From assembly GCA_018985225.1 (NCBI GenBank), contig JADGIF010000102.1, positions 1 to 19,952 on the forward strand: 19,952 nucleotides of DNA. The letters are read 5' to 3'. The translations under genes and the position numbers were made by a program. The stretch's first letter is position 1. The number at the start of each line of letters is the position of its first letter. The notes beneath the pieces are model-generated. The model was not told where the DNA came from. It did no database searches and saw only the letters and a program-made list of their open reading frames with translations. Source of the stretch: Amoeboradix gromovi. Lineage: Eukaryota; Sanchytriomycota; Sanchytriomycetes; Sanchytriales; Sanchytriaceae. Shown here in pieces: positions 1 to 8,003 of this stretch.

Positions 1-72
1 AAATTAATAAAGCTGAAATAATGTTCCAAGTTGTTACAGAAAGTTAGTCTAGTTTTTATATTTGATGTCCCA
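1..72. repeat. Right end of an inverted-repeat element (cut by window edge)
   Basis: The segment ending TTTATATTTGATGTCCCA at 72 matches the right end of the 453-bp element at 10844-11296. The match covers the terminal ~30 bases and about 30 more inside it (GAAATAA, then CAGAAAGTTAGTCTAG). The rest of the element would lie before the window. Its outermost bases are the reverse complement of the left ends at 3351 and 10844. Confidence 0.6.
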
Positions 73-943
73 TTTGTTTTGTGAATGGAATTTCACCTTA
101 TCACAGTTCTGGTTTCCCAGAAAAAGTAACAACACTAATTGATCCGCTACAGTAATTTCTCACACTTGCACTAGAATATGGCCGGATTCAATAAGAATCC
201 GTGTATTCTAAGTACATGTCCTTACTGCAGTACTCTCAACCTACCTCCAAACAAAAATTGACTATTGAAAAATGAAAGTGGAGCTACTTCATCTAATCCA
301 TGGTTGGCCAAATATGGAACGCTTCCGTAAAAATCAGTCAATCGAGTTGCTCTTCGTTGAAAGTCCTGATTTCTGTGAAATCGAGAATTTCCACAAAGAA
401 ACTAACAGTGCTAGTAAATCCGTTGCAGTATTGTTTCACTACCCTGAGGCCTGATTGAATAAGGATGCAGATACTTGATGTATATATTCCTTGCTGCCAT
501 ATGGTCCTCTATCTATTTGGTATTCCTAAGGTTGCCACAGCTTGTACATGCATTACAGGTATCAAGATATCGCATTGTTGCACATGTGGTAAGAAATCAC
601 ATACGAATTATTAAACAATTGGTTTACAGGTTTGTTAATGACCTCTTCTAGGCATTGAAAGACATTTTATTGTTTCATGTTTGGACTAGTTCCTCAACGT
701 TCATGAATGTATGCTACAAATATTATTTATTTCTTTAGATTTGACATATTCAGGATTGCGTCCATTGGTTCCATTAACCATATATGAAAATGAATAACAT
801 CGAATATTTAAACAATTGGAAAAATCTGGAAAAGTCACGCAATTATATAGATACAAACTCTCGATAAATAATTTATTCTACAAAACTCAAGAACTGTCCC
901 TAATGGCCACAAAACTGATTGGTAGGAGCAAAAGTCTGTAACC
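73..943. other. Gene-free stretch with decayed repeats
   Basis: No recognisable gene is present. A short ATG ORF (272-454, 60 codons) matches no family I know, and its 3' half is shared with a decayed copy at 10541-10695. The words TGCTGCC..TATG and CAGCTTGT at about 490-555 recur at about 13945-13990, suggesting another relic. The last ~40 bases are the 5' flank of the gene starting at 944. I saw no tRNA or rRNA. Confidence 0.5.
344..490 (+). repeat. Decayed dispersed repeat, copy 1 (partner 10541-10695)
   Basis: The stretch from about 388 (TTCCACAAAGAAAC) through CGTTGCAGT to ACTTGATGTATATAT matches 10586-10695 in the same order and orientation. Weaker similarity extends back to about 344. 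In one shared frame both copies read K/R-E-T, then a serine, then V-A-V, and end in TGA, so it may be the 3' end of a former gene. Neither copy has an intact recognisable protein. Confidence 0.55.
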
Positions 944-1810
944 ATGAAGATTATAGATGGCAAAAAAATTGCATCTACAATACTAGACTCTCTAAAATCG
1001 CATGTACATAATTCCAAACCTACTTTAGCCATAATTCATGTTGGAAATCGCGCTGATTCCGCCTCTTACATTAAAATGAAGCAGAACGCTGCTAAGAAGA
1101 TTGGATTTGAATGCCAGATACATTGCTATGAAGAAACGATAGATCAAAGCCATTTATTAAGCCATATTGAAGCTTTTAATAACGATGAATCAATACATGG
1201 AATTATTGTACAGCTTCCTCTCCCAAAGGCATTTAGTGCCATTGAAGTCCTAAATGCTGTCAATATATTCAAAGACGTCGATGGTCTTCATCGCGAGAAC
1301 ATTGGTCGTCTATCTAGTAGAATGGACACTCCACTTTTTATACCTTGCACTGCAAGAGGTATTTTACATTTAGTAAAATCAACAGAAGTTGAACTAAAAG
1401 GTTGCCATTGTGTGATAGTAGGTATAAGTGATTTGGTAGGTAGGCCAGTAGGACAGTTGCTATTAAGAGAGGGTTGCACAGTTACTTTTTGTCATTCAAA
1501 AACCAAACAACTACCATCATTTATAAATATGGCCGACATTTTAATAGTAGCTATTGGGTCACCAGAATTTATTCGTGGAGAATGGATCAAAGATAATGCA
1601 GTGGTTATTGATGTAGGATGCAATGCAGTGGATGGTAGCGATTCTTTCAAGCTAGTTGGTGATATTAACTATGAGTCAGCTTGTAGGAAGGCTTCTTTTA
1701 TTACACCAGTTCCTGGAGGAGTAGGTCCTATGACAGTAGCCATGTTGATGAAAAATTTGTCTGAATCTGAACAACGTAAAAGTGAGGCTCTGAAATTAAA
1801 AAATAAATAG
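944..1810 (+). CDS. Bifunctional methylenetetrahydrofolate dehydrogenase / methenyl-THF cyclohydrolase (FolD/MTHFD type)
   Basis: This 288-residue protein interconverts 5,10-methylene-THF, methenyl-THF and 10-formyl-THF in one-carbon metabolism. Visible motifs are SYIKMKQNAAKKIGF (41-55) with the family's Tyr42 and catalytic Lys46, IVQLPLP (88-94, Gln90), KDVDG (110-114), PCT (134-136), a Rossmann loop VGISDLVGRP (159-168), and PVPGGVGPMTVAMLMKN (255-271). Retention of Tyr, Lys, Gln and Asp supports both activities. The protein stops just after the dehydrogenase/cyclohydrolase unit, so the formyl-THF synthetase domain of fungal C1-THF synthases is absent here. No mitochondrial presequence is obvious. 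The loop arginine of the usual GRS motif, which helps bind the NADP phosphate, is Ile161. The ATG follows TGTAACC, and the N-terminus lines up with the family. Confidence 0.95.
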   Translation: MKIIDGKKIASTILDSLKSHVHNSKPTLAIIHVGNRADSASYIKMKQNAAKKIGFECQIHCYEETIDQSHLLSHIEAFNNDESIHGIIVQLPLPKAFSAIEVLNAVNIFKDVDGLHRENIGRLSSRMDTPLFIPCTARGILHLVKSTEVELKGCHCVIVGISDLVGRPVGQLLLREGCTVTFCHSKTKQLPSFINMADILIVAIGSPEFIRGEWIKDNAVVIDVGCNAVDGSDSFKLVGDINYESACRKASFITPVPGGVGPMTVAMLMKNLSESEQRKSEALKLKNK

Positions 1811-2195
1811 ATTACCTGTTTTTTTAATTCAGTTGTTCGCAACTACGCAGATTCAATCTCAGAAAGCTAGAGATTTTTGTGAATACTGGCTCATTTCTTT
1901 AGCGAATGTTTAAAAAGATTAGTTAACTCGAAAAAAAGTCCATATTTTATCGCATATGCCCCAGGTGAAAGTTAGTTGCTACCCATTACTCCTTTACGCT
2001 AGCCAGGTAGTTCAACATCACTTGTTAAATTTTCTAAGAGTTAAGTTTCTTTAGCATGTACTCACATCTCGATCTGCCATTAAATCACAGTGGACAAAGT
2101 GGTGTGGCCTTGGACTTCTGCAAGTGTTCAACTGCCTTTACCCCCAGTCTACTTCACATAGATCATATCCAACTTGTTTCAACCGAACTTTAGTT
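1811..2195. other. Intergenic region with a C-rich element
   Basis: About 385 bases separate the folate gene from the small coiled-coil gene. No gene is seen. At 2137-2145 lies TTTACCCCC followed by AGTCTACTT, nearly identical to TTTTACCCCAGTCTACTT upstream of the RNA polymerase III gene (14344-14361). This is a candidate promoter element. Confidence 0.4.
2137..2154 (+). promoter_or_regulatory. Candidate promoter block TTTACCCCC-AGTCTACTT
   Basis: The block shares TTTACCCC and CCAGTCTACTT with 14344-14361 upstream of the Pol III subunit gene. It lies about 40 bases before the first ATG of the coiled-coil ORF. Role as a promoter is inferred from position and recurrence only. Confidence 0.35.
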
Positions 2196-2471
2196 ATGAT
2201 GAACGATCTAGTTGACTTAGAACAGAAACTCCTACTAGACTTAACCCAGATTAATTCTGAGATTCTAGACGTTAAACACGATTATTATAAATCTAAAAAA
2301 AACATGAACAAAAAACTTGAAGAATCGTTGATTGGAATTCTTGAAGCCAAAACAACATCTCTCAAAGGGTGTGAAGCAGAAGAAATGGAGGGAATGATAG
2401 AGAAGTTGAAGTCGCAGACTTATACAAACCAGGACATGGAGGTTATAAAATCTTTTATTAATAAGATTTAG
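2196..2471 (+). CDS. Small predicted coiled-coil protein, function unknown
   Basis: I do not recognise this family. The first in-frame ATG is at 2196 (a second ATG follows directly), giving 91 residues; upstream codons in frame have no ATG. The protein is highly charged and heptad-like (DLVDLEQKLLLDLTQINSEI, then KSKKNMNKKLEESLIGILEA), so it is probably a helical or coiled-coil subunit of some complex. It has no signal peptide or membrane segment. Its last 14 bases overlap the end of the convergent ATP12 gene. A promoter-like block shared with the Pol III gene lies upstream, which supports it being expressed. A small kinetochore, prefoldin-like or mediator-like subunit is possible but cannot be told from sequence alone. 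Confidence 0.5.
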   Translation: MMNDLVDLEQKLLLDLTQINSEILDVKHDYYKSKKNMNKKLEESLIGILEAKTTSLKGCEAEEMEGMIEKLKSQTYTNQDMEVIKSFINKI

Positions 2472-3183
2472 TAAAGGAATTCAAAAATAATTTAACACCG
2501 TTCATTTCTCTTACCACATACTCTTCATCTACATCATGGTTATCTTCGACTTCTCCAAACCATTCTATTTGTGCGATAGTTTCCAAGCGAGCCAAAGTCG
2601 CTGCTTTTGCAGGTTCAATCATTCCTTTGCACAAGGACAACCCGATCAATAGACTTTTAGCTGTTAGAGCACTTCTCTCTATCGCAGCTAGTTCGTATTC
2701 GTTGGCTTCGGAAAGGATCTTCTCAATCGCGTCAGCATCTTTCATATTTGATTGTAAAAAAAGAGTGTTAGTGGTTGGTAGCTTTAAATTAAACTTCTTT
2801 CTTAGCGCGATAAGCAACGGATTTGCATGGATTTCCTGCAGATCCTTTAGATTGCTGGGAAACTCGCTAGTAAAGCATAGCGCATCATTTTTAAAAAAAT
2901 CAAGAAGCTGCTTTGTGCATTCATTTTTAGAGTTTATGACTTTTAGATCTAATGCTCTTGAGTAGAGTTGAGATAAAGGAAGTCTTGAAGGCTTTAGTTC
3001 TTTCAACATATTCCATTCCACTAATAGTGATTGAGCAAAATCCTCGGCATGAAAAGGCACTAATATCTCACGATTATTAATCTTCAAAGGCCTATCTTTT
3101 GCTAGGATTTGAAAACCTTTTTGGCTTTTGAAAATCTTCATATTTTTAAGTAACTGTAAGCCAGTAGAAGCCATTGAAGTCAT
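2458..3183 (-). CDS. ATP12: ATP12-like F1-ATP synthase assembly chaperone (ATPAF2 family)
   Basis: The 241-residue protein matches the ATP12 family, which in the mitochondrial matrix binds the F1 alpha subunit before assembly into the F1 hexamer. Signatures in order are KDRPLKI (29-35), the segment PFHAEDFAQSLLVEWNML (43-60), PLSQLYSRALDL (69-80), LLDFFKNDALCF (93-104), AKSLLIGLSLCKGMI (175-189) and the hallmark EWFGEVEDNHDVDEEYV (207-223), with the conserved acidic residues at 211-213. The N-terminus (MTSMASTGLQLLKNMKIF) is basic with few acidic residues and could be a short presequence. The protein is shorter than yeast Atp12 (about 325) and human ATPAF2 (about 289). It converges on, and overlaps by 14 bases, the coiled-coil ORF. 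TTACCCC sits 23 bases upstream of the ATG. Confidence 0.88.
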   Translation of the reverse strand: MTSMASTGLQLLKNMKIFKSQKGFQILAKDRPLKINNREILVPFHAEDFAQSLLVEWNMLKELKPSRLPLSQLYSRALDLKVINSKNECTKQLLDFFKNDALCFTSEFPSNLKDLQEIHANPLLIALRKKFNLKLPTTNTLFLQSNMKDADAIEKILSEANEYELAAIERSALTAKSLLIGLSLCKGMIEPAKAATLARLETIAQIEWFGEVEDNHDVDEEYVVREMNGVKLFLNSFTKSY

Positions 3184-3205
3184 ATTCTATGAAAACTACA
3201 CTCAA

Positions 3206-3212
3206 GGGGTAA
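3206..3212 (-). promoter_or_regulatory. Candidate upstream TTACCCC motif of ATP12
   Basis: TTACCCC on the minus strand lies 23 bases before the ATP12 ATG. Similar C-rich words precede RPC1 (14344), the coiled-coil gene (2137) and the CNOT11-like gene (GTTACCC, 8823-8817). Regulatory role is inferred. Confidence 0.3.
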
Positions 3213-3350
3213 TGGGGGACAATGGCAGATCTGGATTTTAACTGAGCAAATTATTTATTATAATTTCATAACTATTATCACTTCAATAGACCTACAATAT
3301 ATAATTTTTTAAATGCACAAAAAATCCATACTCTTTTCATCCATAACAAT

Positions 3351-3587
3351 TGGGACACCAAATATAAAAACTAGACCAAGTCGTTTTTAAAGTAGGTGCT
3401 CCATAAGGAGGAAATACCATTATTAATAAAAGCTCTTCTTTCAAACCAATTTTCTTTCATTAATGTCATTCTTCTCTTTAAAATAAGACAAGATGACCCA
3501 CTATCTCTTTCAAATATACAAGGTCTCTGAGTGTTTAAGCAAAAGGCGCATTATCTTAGACGATACTCTTTATCTGTTCCATTTTCT
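3351..3587. repeat. Left part of inverted-repeat element, copy (partner 10844-11075)
   Basis: The segment starts TGGGACACCAAATATAAAAA and aligns along its length with 10844-11075, ending in GACGATACTCTTTATCTGTTCCATTTTC in both. The right terminus expected about 450 bases away is not recognisable, so this copy is truncated or decayed. Confidence 0.8.
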
Positions 3588-3634
3588 AATGTTTCCAAGC
3601 TACCACTGCGAGAATATCTCATATCAACATGCAT
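3371..3634 (-). pseudogene. Broken ORF of the inverted-repeat element
   Basis: Read on the minus strand from an ATG at 3634, the frame gives a polypeptide with the stretch ENGTDKEYRLR, then an in-frame TAA (3553-3551), then CAFCLNTQRPCIFERD, SGSS, MKENWFERRAFINNGISS, and a TAG at 3373-3371. The copy at 10869-11084 has AAA (Lys) where this one has the TAA, so a single base change accounts for the stop. Conservation of the reading frame between the copies suggests it once coded for protein. The Cys-x2-Cys pair could be part of a zinc-binding unit. I do not recognise the family; a transposon-encoded protein is one guess. Confidence 0.5.
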
Positions 3635-3998
3635 CTGCAAGCGATATAGAATAACTCTTCTACACTCACAAATAGTCTAAAATGGAGGTTCTCGTCAAAA
3701 TAAACGCAAAACTTTAGTGAACACAATGATGCATTTACCTAATCAAACTTTTGCATAGTGCAGCACTCCTAAGAAATCAACTTGAAAGTATAAACGTTTA
3801 TAAACTGTTATTTTCAAATAGATAGAGACCATATTGCATCAAGAAACACATACTTGCAATATTGACCCTTTTCAATACCAAAGCAAGATAGTAAGGAGTG
3901 AGCAAAGCATTGTAGCGGTGAGACTGGCCTTGTTGGTGTCTCTTTACAAATTCTCGATTTTTAGTAAACCATGACTTTAAATAAGGAGATAAATTAGT

Positions 3999-4610
3999 TT
4001 ACTCTTTGCTAACATCCTCATTTTTTACTTCCCTTTGCCTCCTTTGGGGGATCGATTTATTTAAAAATTCCCAGTTCCCAGTATTATAAAACTGCAAAAG
4101 AATTTCTACTACTTGGTTTACAGTCAAAACAGATGACATAGATAGATTAACATTTTCGTTTAGAGGAAGTCTAGCTGTTCGCATTCCTAAGCTATTAGCC
4201 TTTTCTAAGCACAAATTTTTGTGCCTGTTTTTGTCTACAATTCCGCCCACAACATATGTTGTGCTCAAGTCTAAACTCTCAAGAGTTTCGGTCGCGTCAG
4301 CAGTGAGATAAACCACATTTTCTAACACCTCTTCAATGGGCTGCTTGTACAGTTCAATGTATTTTATATTCCACATTTTTGCGTCTCGAGTTTTTAGCAT
4401 CTTCCATGATTTTGGAGAACATCCCATCACTAGTAATTTGCACGGATTCTTTAGCTTCCTGTTATAGGAATAGCAGTAACGAACCTGATCAATTAGGGAT
4501 TTAAGTTCCTTGTGGCTCATGTACTTGTCAAAATCAAGGTCAATACAAATTTCCAACGCATTGGAATCAATTTCACCCATGAAGTCTCCTAATTTTTTCA
4601 GTGCCTCCAT
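3999..4610 (-). CDS. TRM10-like tRNA (guanine-N1 at position 9) methyltransferase, SPOUT family
   Basis: The 203-residue protein matches the catalytic SPOUT core of TRM10, which uses S-adenosylmethionine to make m1G at position 9 of tRNA. Signatures are ICIDLDFDKYMSHKEL (21-36), the segment QVRYCYSYNRKLKNPCKL (42-59), YVVGGIVDKNRHKNLCLEKA (119-138) containing the conserved Asp126, the short TARLPL (145-150), and VLTVNQVVEILLQF (161-174) followed by NTGNWEFLNKSIPQRRQ. The usual Lys/Arg-rich N-terminal extension (yeast Trm10 is 293 residues) is missing. The frame stays open about 18 codons above the ATG before a TAG, with no basic stretch there. An upstream mini-exon cannot be excluded, given the 19-base introns in neighbouring genes. 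It lies head to head with the transporter gene, with a relic repeat between them. Confidence 0.9.
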   Translation of the reverse strand: MEALKKLGDFMGEIDSNALEICIDLDFDKYMSHKELKSLIDQVRYCYSYNRKLKNPCKLLVMGCSPKSWKMLKTRDAKMWNIKYIELYKQPIEEVLENVVYLTADATETLESLDLSTTYVVGGIVDKNRHKNLCLEKANSLGMRTARLPLNENVNLSMSSVLTVNQVVEILLQFYNTGNWEFLNKSIPQRRQREVKNEDVSKE

Positions 4611-5068
4611 TGAGTTCGAAGATACAATAAATGAAGGCGATTCGAAAGCCAGGACATTTGGAGTTATAGACTACGCTTTTGCTGAAAAAAGTAATATTTC
4701 TGATTCTTTTGCGCCTAGGATAGATGCGATGATCCAAAAGAATTCAGAGTTCACATATCTCAAGTATAGACAACTTTAGTAGATACCATTTGAACATGTT
4801 CTTTCCTAGATCGATATATCTATAGTCTTGTGACCGCAATGATAGCATTTCAACTAGCGAAAATTACACTTTCTCTTGTGTTATGGCCACATTTAAAGCA
4901 TGTAGCAGTGAAATAGGACTTATTCAATCTGGCTGTGTGATTTGGTGGCATGTGTTATTGAACGATAGAATTAGTGTGGCCGTAATAAATGTTTTTTCAG
5001 CGTATATCCCAAACTGCTCCATTTTACGTTCTTTCTTGGTGAAATTAGGCCAAACCTCGGCTTTTACC
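4611..5068. other. Intergenic region with a relic of the orphan gene at 13288-13569
   Basis: The stretch separates divergent TRM10-like and transporter genes. About 4744-5035 resembles 13290-13540 in the same orientation, strongly at 4755-4850 and patchily after that. The open frame running upstream of the transporter's likely start lies within this relic, so I do not count it as protein-coding. CTTTTACC lies directly before the transporter ATG at 5069. Confidence 0.5.
4744..4870 (-). pseudogene. Decayed fragment of the orphan ORF family (partner 13288-13569)
   Basis: On the minus strand this reads GKNMFKWYLLKLSILEICEL then TGA (4746-4744). The intact ORF at 13288-13569 reads GKNMLKWYLPKLSTLEKC in the same frame. 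Upstream of this match the copy is shifted in frame and has lost about 12 bases relative to the partner. It is a short relic. Confidence 0.55.
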
Positions 5069-5998
5069 ATGATTCACGTTGGAATATTACAAATCTTGGT
5101 TTCTTCTCTGTGTTTATCTGTTATGTCCTTTGTTATTAAAGACTTACATAATATTTCATCTTCCAACTTATTGTATCATAGAGCTATCATACAAATTATT
5201 TTATGTCTGTTATTTTCTTTGATCATCAGAGTGAATCCAATAGGTGAGAAGAATATGTTTAAGCTATTACACTTACGAGGAATTGTTGGCGGAATAGCCG
5301 TATTACTCTATTTTGCTACTCTTAAAGAGATTCCTGTCAGTACCGCAACTGCGCTATTTATGACTACTCCATTGTACACAATATTTCTCGCTAGAATGTT
5401 TCTCCAAGACAAGATCACATACTCCAAATCTTTAGCAGTATTTCTTGTATTACTGGGAACTGTATTAATCGCACACCCTAGTTCTTGGACCGATAAGCAA
5501 TCTGATTTAATTGGGTCCATTTTTGCAATATCAGAAGCAATGGTAGCTGCAATAGCGGTAACTATAATTAAAATTATTGGTAACCGAGCTCATTATGTTC
5601 AGCTTGTGTTCTATTTAAGCGTCTATATGCTCATCATGGGATTAGGCCTTAGTATTGTTGAAGGGTTTGTCCCAATTTTTGACGTCCGTGTAATAATAAT
5701 AGGATTCCTAGCAACTGCAGGACAACTACTGATGAATGCAGGACTTCAAAAGGTGACCGCAGTTGTCGGAATGACAGTAAGGTGTTCAGAGGTTCTGTTT
5801 GCGTTTATTATCGGTATATTTGTTGGCGAAGATATAACCAACCAGTCCATTTACGGGTCTGTTTTGATCATATTAGGGAGTTATTTAGTTGGAAGAAAAA
5901 GCAAATCTGACCCAGAATTCACGAGAGTAAAATCTGAGACCAACGACGAGGAAGCTCAAGTTTTAAAGAGAAAGAGCTTCAGTAGCGATGATAAATAA
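5069..5998 (+). CDS. EamA/DMT-superfamily membrane transporter (SLC35G-like)
   Basis: From the ATG at 5069 the protein has 309 residues, the usual size for a ten-helix EamA protein. It shows two EamA repeats: helices start at MIHVGILQILVSSLCLSVMS, and the family's R-G-x-x-G-G-x-A-x-x-L-Y-F-A pattern appears around LRGIVGGIAVLLYFATLKEI, followed by PVSTATALFMTTPLYTIFLA and a second-half repeat ending GSVLIILGSYLVGRKSK. The cytosolic tail is hydrophilic and Ser/Lys/Asp-rich. Substrate is unknown; SLC35G relatives are drug/metabolite-type carriers. An ATG at 4883 would add 62 residues, but that segment lies over a relic repeat and has no family match, so the later start is preferred. It is tail to tail with the SMP-domain gene, stop to stop only 5 bases apart. 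Confidence 0.85.
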   Translation: MIHVGILQILVSSLCLSVMSFVIKDLHNISSSNLLYHRAIIQIILCLLFSLIIRVNPIGEKNMFKLLHLRGIVGGIAVLLYFATLKEIPVSTATALFMTTPLYTIFLARMFLQDKITYSKSLAVFLVLLGTVLIAHPSSWTDKQSDLIGSIFAISEAMVAAIAVTIIKIIGNRAHYVQLVFYLSVYMLIMGLGLSIVEGFVPIFDVRVIIIGFLATAGQLLMNAGLQKVTAVVGMTVRCSEVLFAFIIGIFVGEDITNQSIYGSVLIILGSYLVGRKSKSDPEFTRVKSETNDEEAQVLKRKSFSSDDK

Positions 5999-6003
5999 AT
6001 TTA

Positions 6004-7972
6004 CTATTCGCTATGCACGTGGGTATGCTCTTTTATATTAGTGTGTTCTTTCAAATTTACATGCTCTGTTGCTGACTCATCTAGCGCCGAAATCGAGTTA
6101 TTGACCGAATGGAGTGGATCCAATAAATCATGAAGGGATGTCAGTGGATTTTCGTCTTTATGAATGACGTAATGTTCTTTGTTTTGTTCTTTATGCTGTT
6201 CATCGCTCAAATCAGATTTTAACTGAACGTGCTGCTTGGAGTAGTCGTCCAAATACTTGTTTATATTGTCCCCTAATCTCCTCATCTTATTGTTTCCAGA
6301 TAAGTCTTCAACACTAGAACTTGGCAAAAGTGTTGTATTTGTTCTTGATGGGACTGGAGGTGCCACTGGAGGCAATGCTTGTGGTGCAGGGGTAGTAAAA
6401 CTCTCTTTTGTCGAGACTATAGTTTTTTGTACTTTCCTGGCAATCAAACCCAAATTAGAACCAACGCCAAGTTTCGCGAATCTACTTTGCGATATTTCTT
6501 TTTCTAGTGGTGCTTTTTCTTCAGTTGTTGCAGGCTCGTGTTCTTCCTTAGGCACTTCTTTTGCAACATCTTTTGGAACTTCTTTCAAATGTATTTCAGA
6601 TGGCTCGGATCCGAACATTTCTGTAATTATATTATTTACTTCCGGTGATCTTACTATGTCTTGCTGAATAGGCTGATCCGGTTCATTCTTCTTATCGATA
6701 CTTGGAGTTGAAGAGTGATGGCGAATTTGTTGAGATACGGAAGTTGCTACATTGAGGTCATCTGCTCTAGGTATTGAGCTCGGGGCAACCGAATATGCGA
6801 CACTCTTTCTTCGTGCTAAATCAGTTTTTGGTGAATTTAATTTTTCCAAAATCTCTGGAGTCGCTGGAGAGTCGAACACTAGGTCTAGTGGGAACACGTT
6901 TCGATATTCCATCTTTGGAAGAACCATTGATTCTCGAAATACTTCTCTACATTAAATAAAAATACAAAATTCGTTTTTCTAATAATGAGCCAAGCAGCCC
7001 AATTTTAACTTGCCGGTTGGATACCCTGGGTTCGACTGATACCTCAAATATTGTATCGCTATAAAACCCGTAGTAAAAGTGATTAATTGGTAATTGTGGG
7101 AATTTTATTAACAACTTACCTGCAAGTTTCTTCAGAGTGAAGTTAAAACTAACATTCAGCAAGAATCCAGAGTTATGCGAAACATCATTAGATTCCTTGG
7201 TAGATGTTGGATTGGTGAAATAATTAAATCCTGGAACTTTCAAGTTGACTGTGATATCTAAAATCATAGACAATCCAGAGTACTCAAATTGACCATCGAT
7301 TAATATAGTACCATCTTCCTCTAGTCCAATTACCTTTAGCTCTTGGAATTTGGGTGGGTCTGCATATTCCAAATGGGTGATCTTAATATTTTGAAAATAA
7401 TCAGATTTCATTCGAGAATTGAATTTATCACTCAAATATGACAACTGCCTTTCTTTAAAAGTTTTAGAGGTTGTGTAGGCTATAAACTGACGCGCAACTA
7501 GTAAGTTGAAGATTGTATCCTTATTTTCAAATGTAGGATCGATCATCGAAGTGTGCGCAAAACATTTCAAGAACAACTTTTGCGACTGAGAGTTTTTGTA
7601 TTGGTTAGATCTTTCAATTAATGCCATGTACCAGCACCAAAGTTCTTCCTGGTTTAAGAATTTTAGAGATATTAATTCGGAAGATTGAATAATCAGCATA
7701 TCTGTATGATAATATATATGGGCATTTGATATATCTATGGACCTGTGCATAGATGTCATGATCAAAATACTCTTGTGCAACTGGACAGTACATGGTGAGT
7801 TGTTTACAAAACAGCTACAAGTGAGTATATTCAGCAGAACCTGGTTATTTACTTCATTTGAGGTCAATAAACGATCGTTTTTTTGTTTTGGCAAGTTGTA
7901 TATATAATAAATAGGTACTAAATACGCAATCAATATACCAATTAATATTCCCAGAAGTAGAGACGAAATCAT
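6004..7972 (-). CDS. SMP-domain lipid-transfer protein, NVJ2/TEX2-like, two exons
   Basis: Joining 7972-6966 to 6946-6004 removes a 19-base intron and gives 649 residues. Residues 4-26 form a membrane anchor (SLLLGILIGILIAYLVPIYYI). About 40-125 resemble a PH-like domain ending NQEELWCWYMALIE. About 150-352 form the SMP (synaptotagmin-like mitochondrial lipid-binding) domain: FNLLVARQFIAY, DGQFEYSGLSMILDITVNL, TLKKLAGKLLIKFPQLPINH, FYYGFYSDTIFEVSVEPRVS, and across the splice LLEKRI-LEVFRESMVLPKME. The anchor-PH-SMP order is that of NVJ2/TEX2, ER proteins that move lipids at organelle contact sites. The remaining ~295 residues are low-complexity: acidic and Lys/Glu-rich, one proline-rich patch (APQALPPVAPPVPS), and a His-rich end (KEHTHVHSE). 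Without splicing the frame stops five codons after the SMP core. The CNOT11-like gene ends 31 bases upstream. Confidence 0.88.
6947..6965 (-). other. 19-nt spliceosomal intron in the SMP gene
   Basis: On the minus strand the segment is GTATTTTTATTTAATGTAG. Removing it joins ...GAA AAA CGA ATT TT to A GAA GTA TTT CGA, restoring the family's conserved LEKRI-x-EVFRESMVLP run. It splits a codon after its second base. TTTAAT just before GTAG may serve as the branch site. If retained, its own terminal TAG is an in-frame stop. Confidence 0.85.
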
Positions 7973-8003
7973 ATGGTTTCAAGATGAAAAATTTTAAATT
8001 AAT

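Larger units (their letters stand above)
3184..3998. other. Intergenic region holding a broken element copy
   Basis: This 815-base gap contains the left part of the same repeat seen at 10844-11075 (here 3351-3587), including a disabled reading frame. The 5' flank of ATP12 is at 3184-3230. From about 3690 to 3998 I see nothing beyond AT-rich sequence and the 3' flank of the TRM10-like gene. Confidence 0.5.

Noticed and set aside
4510-4779. 89-codon plus-strand ORF antisense to the TRM10-like gene
   Set aside because: Half is a shadow of TRM10, the rest runs over the relic repeat, and the start is not a convincing gene start. No family match.
4883-5068. Upstream ATG adding 62 residues to the transporter
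   Set aside because: The extension has no EamA similarity, lies over a repeat relic, and the protein from 5069 has the normal size and topology.
6257-6959. Plus-strand ORFs antisense to the SMP protein tail
   Set aside because: Shadows of a low-complexity coding region with no independent support.
7020-7040. GGGTTCGACTG, resembling a tRNA B-box
   Set aside because: It lies inside the conserved SMP coding sequence and no tRNA fold is visible around it.
6004-7972. Two separate genes (341 and 307 residues) instead of one SMP protein
   Set aside because: The conserved C-terminal edge of the SMP domain is split between them and is restored by removing 19 bases.
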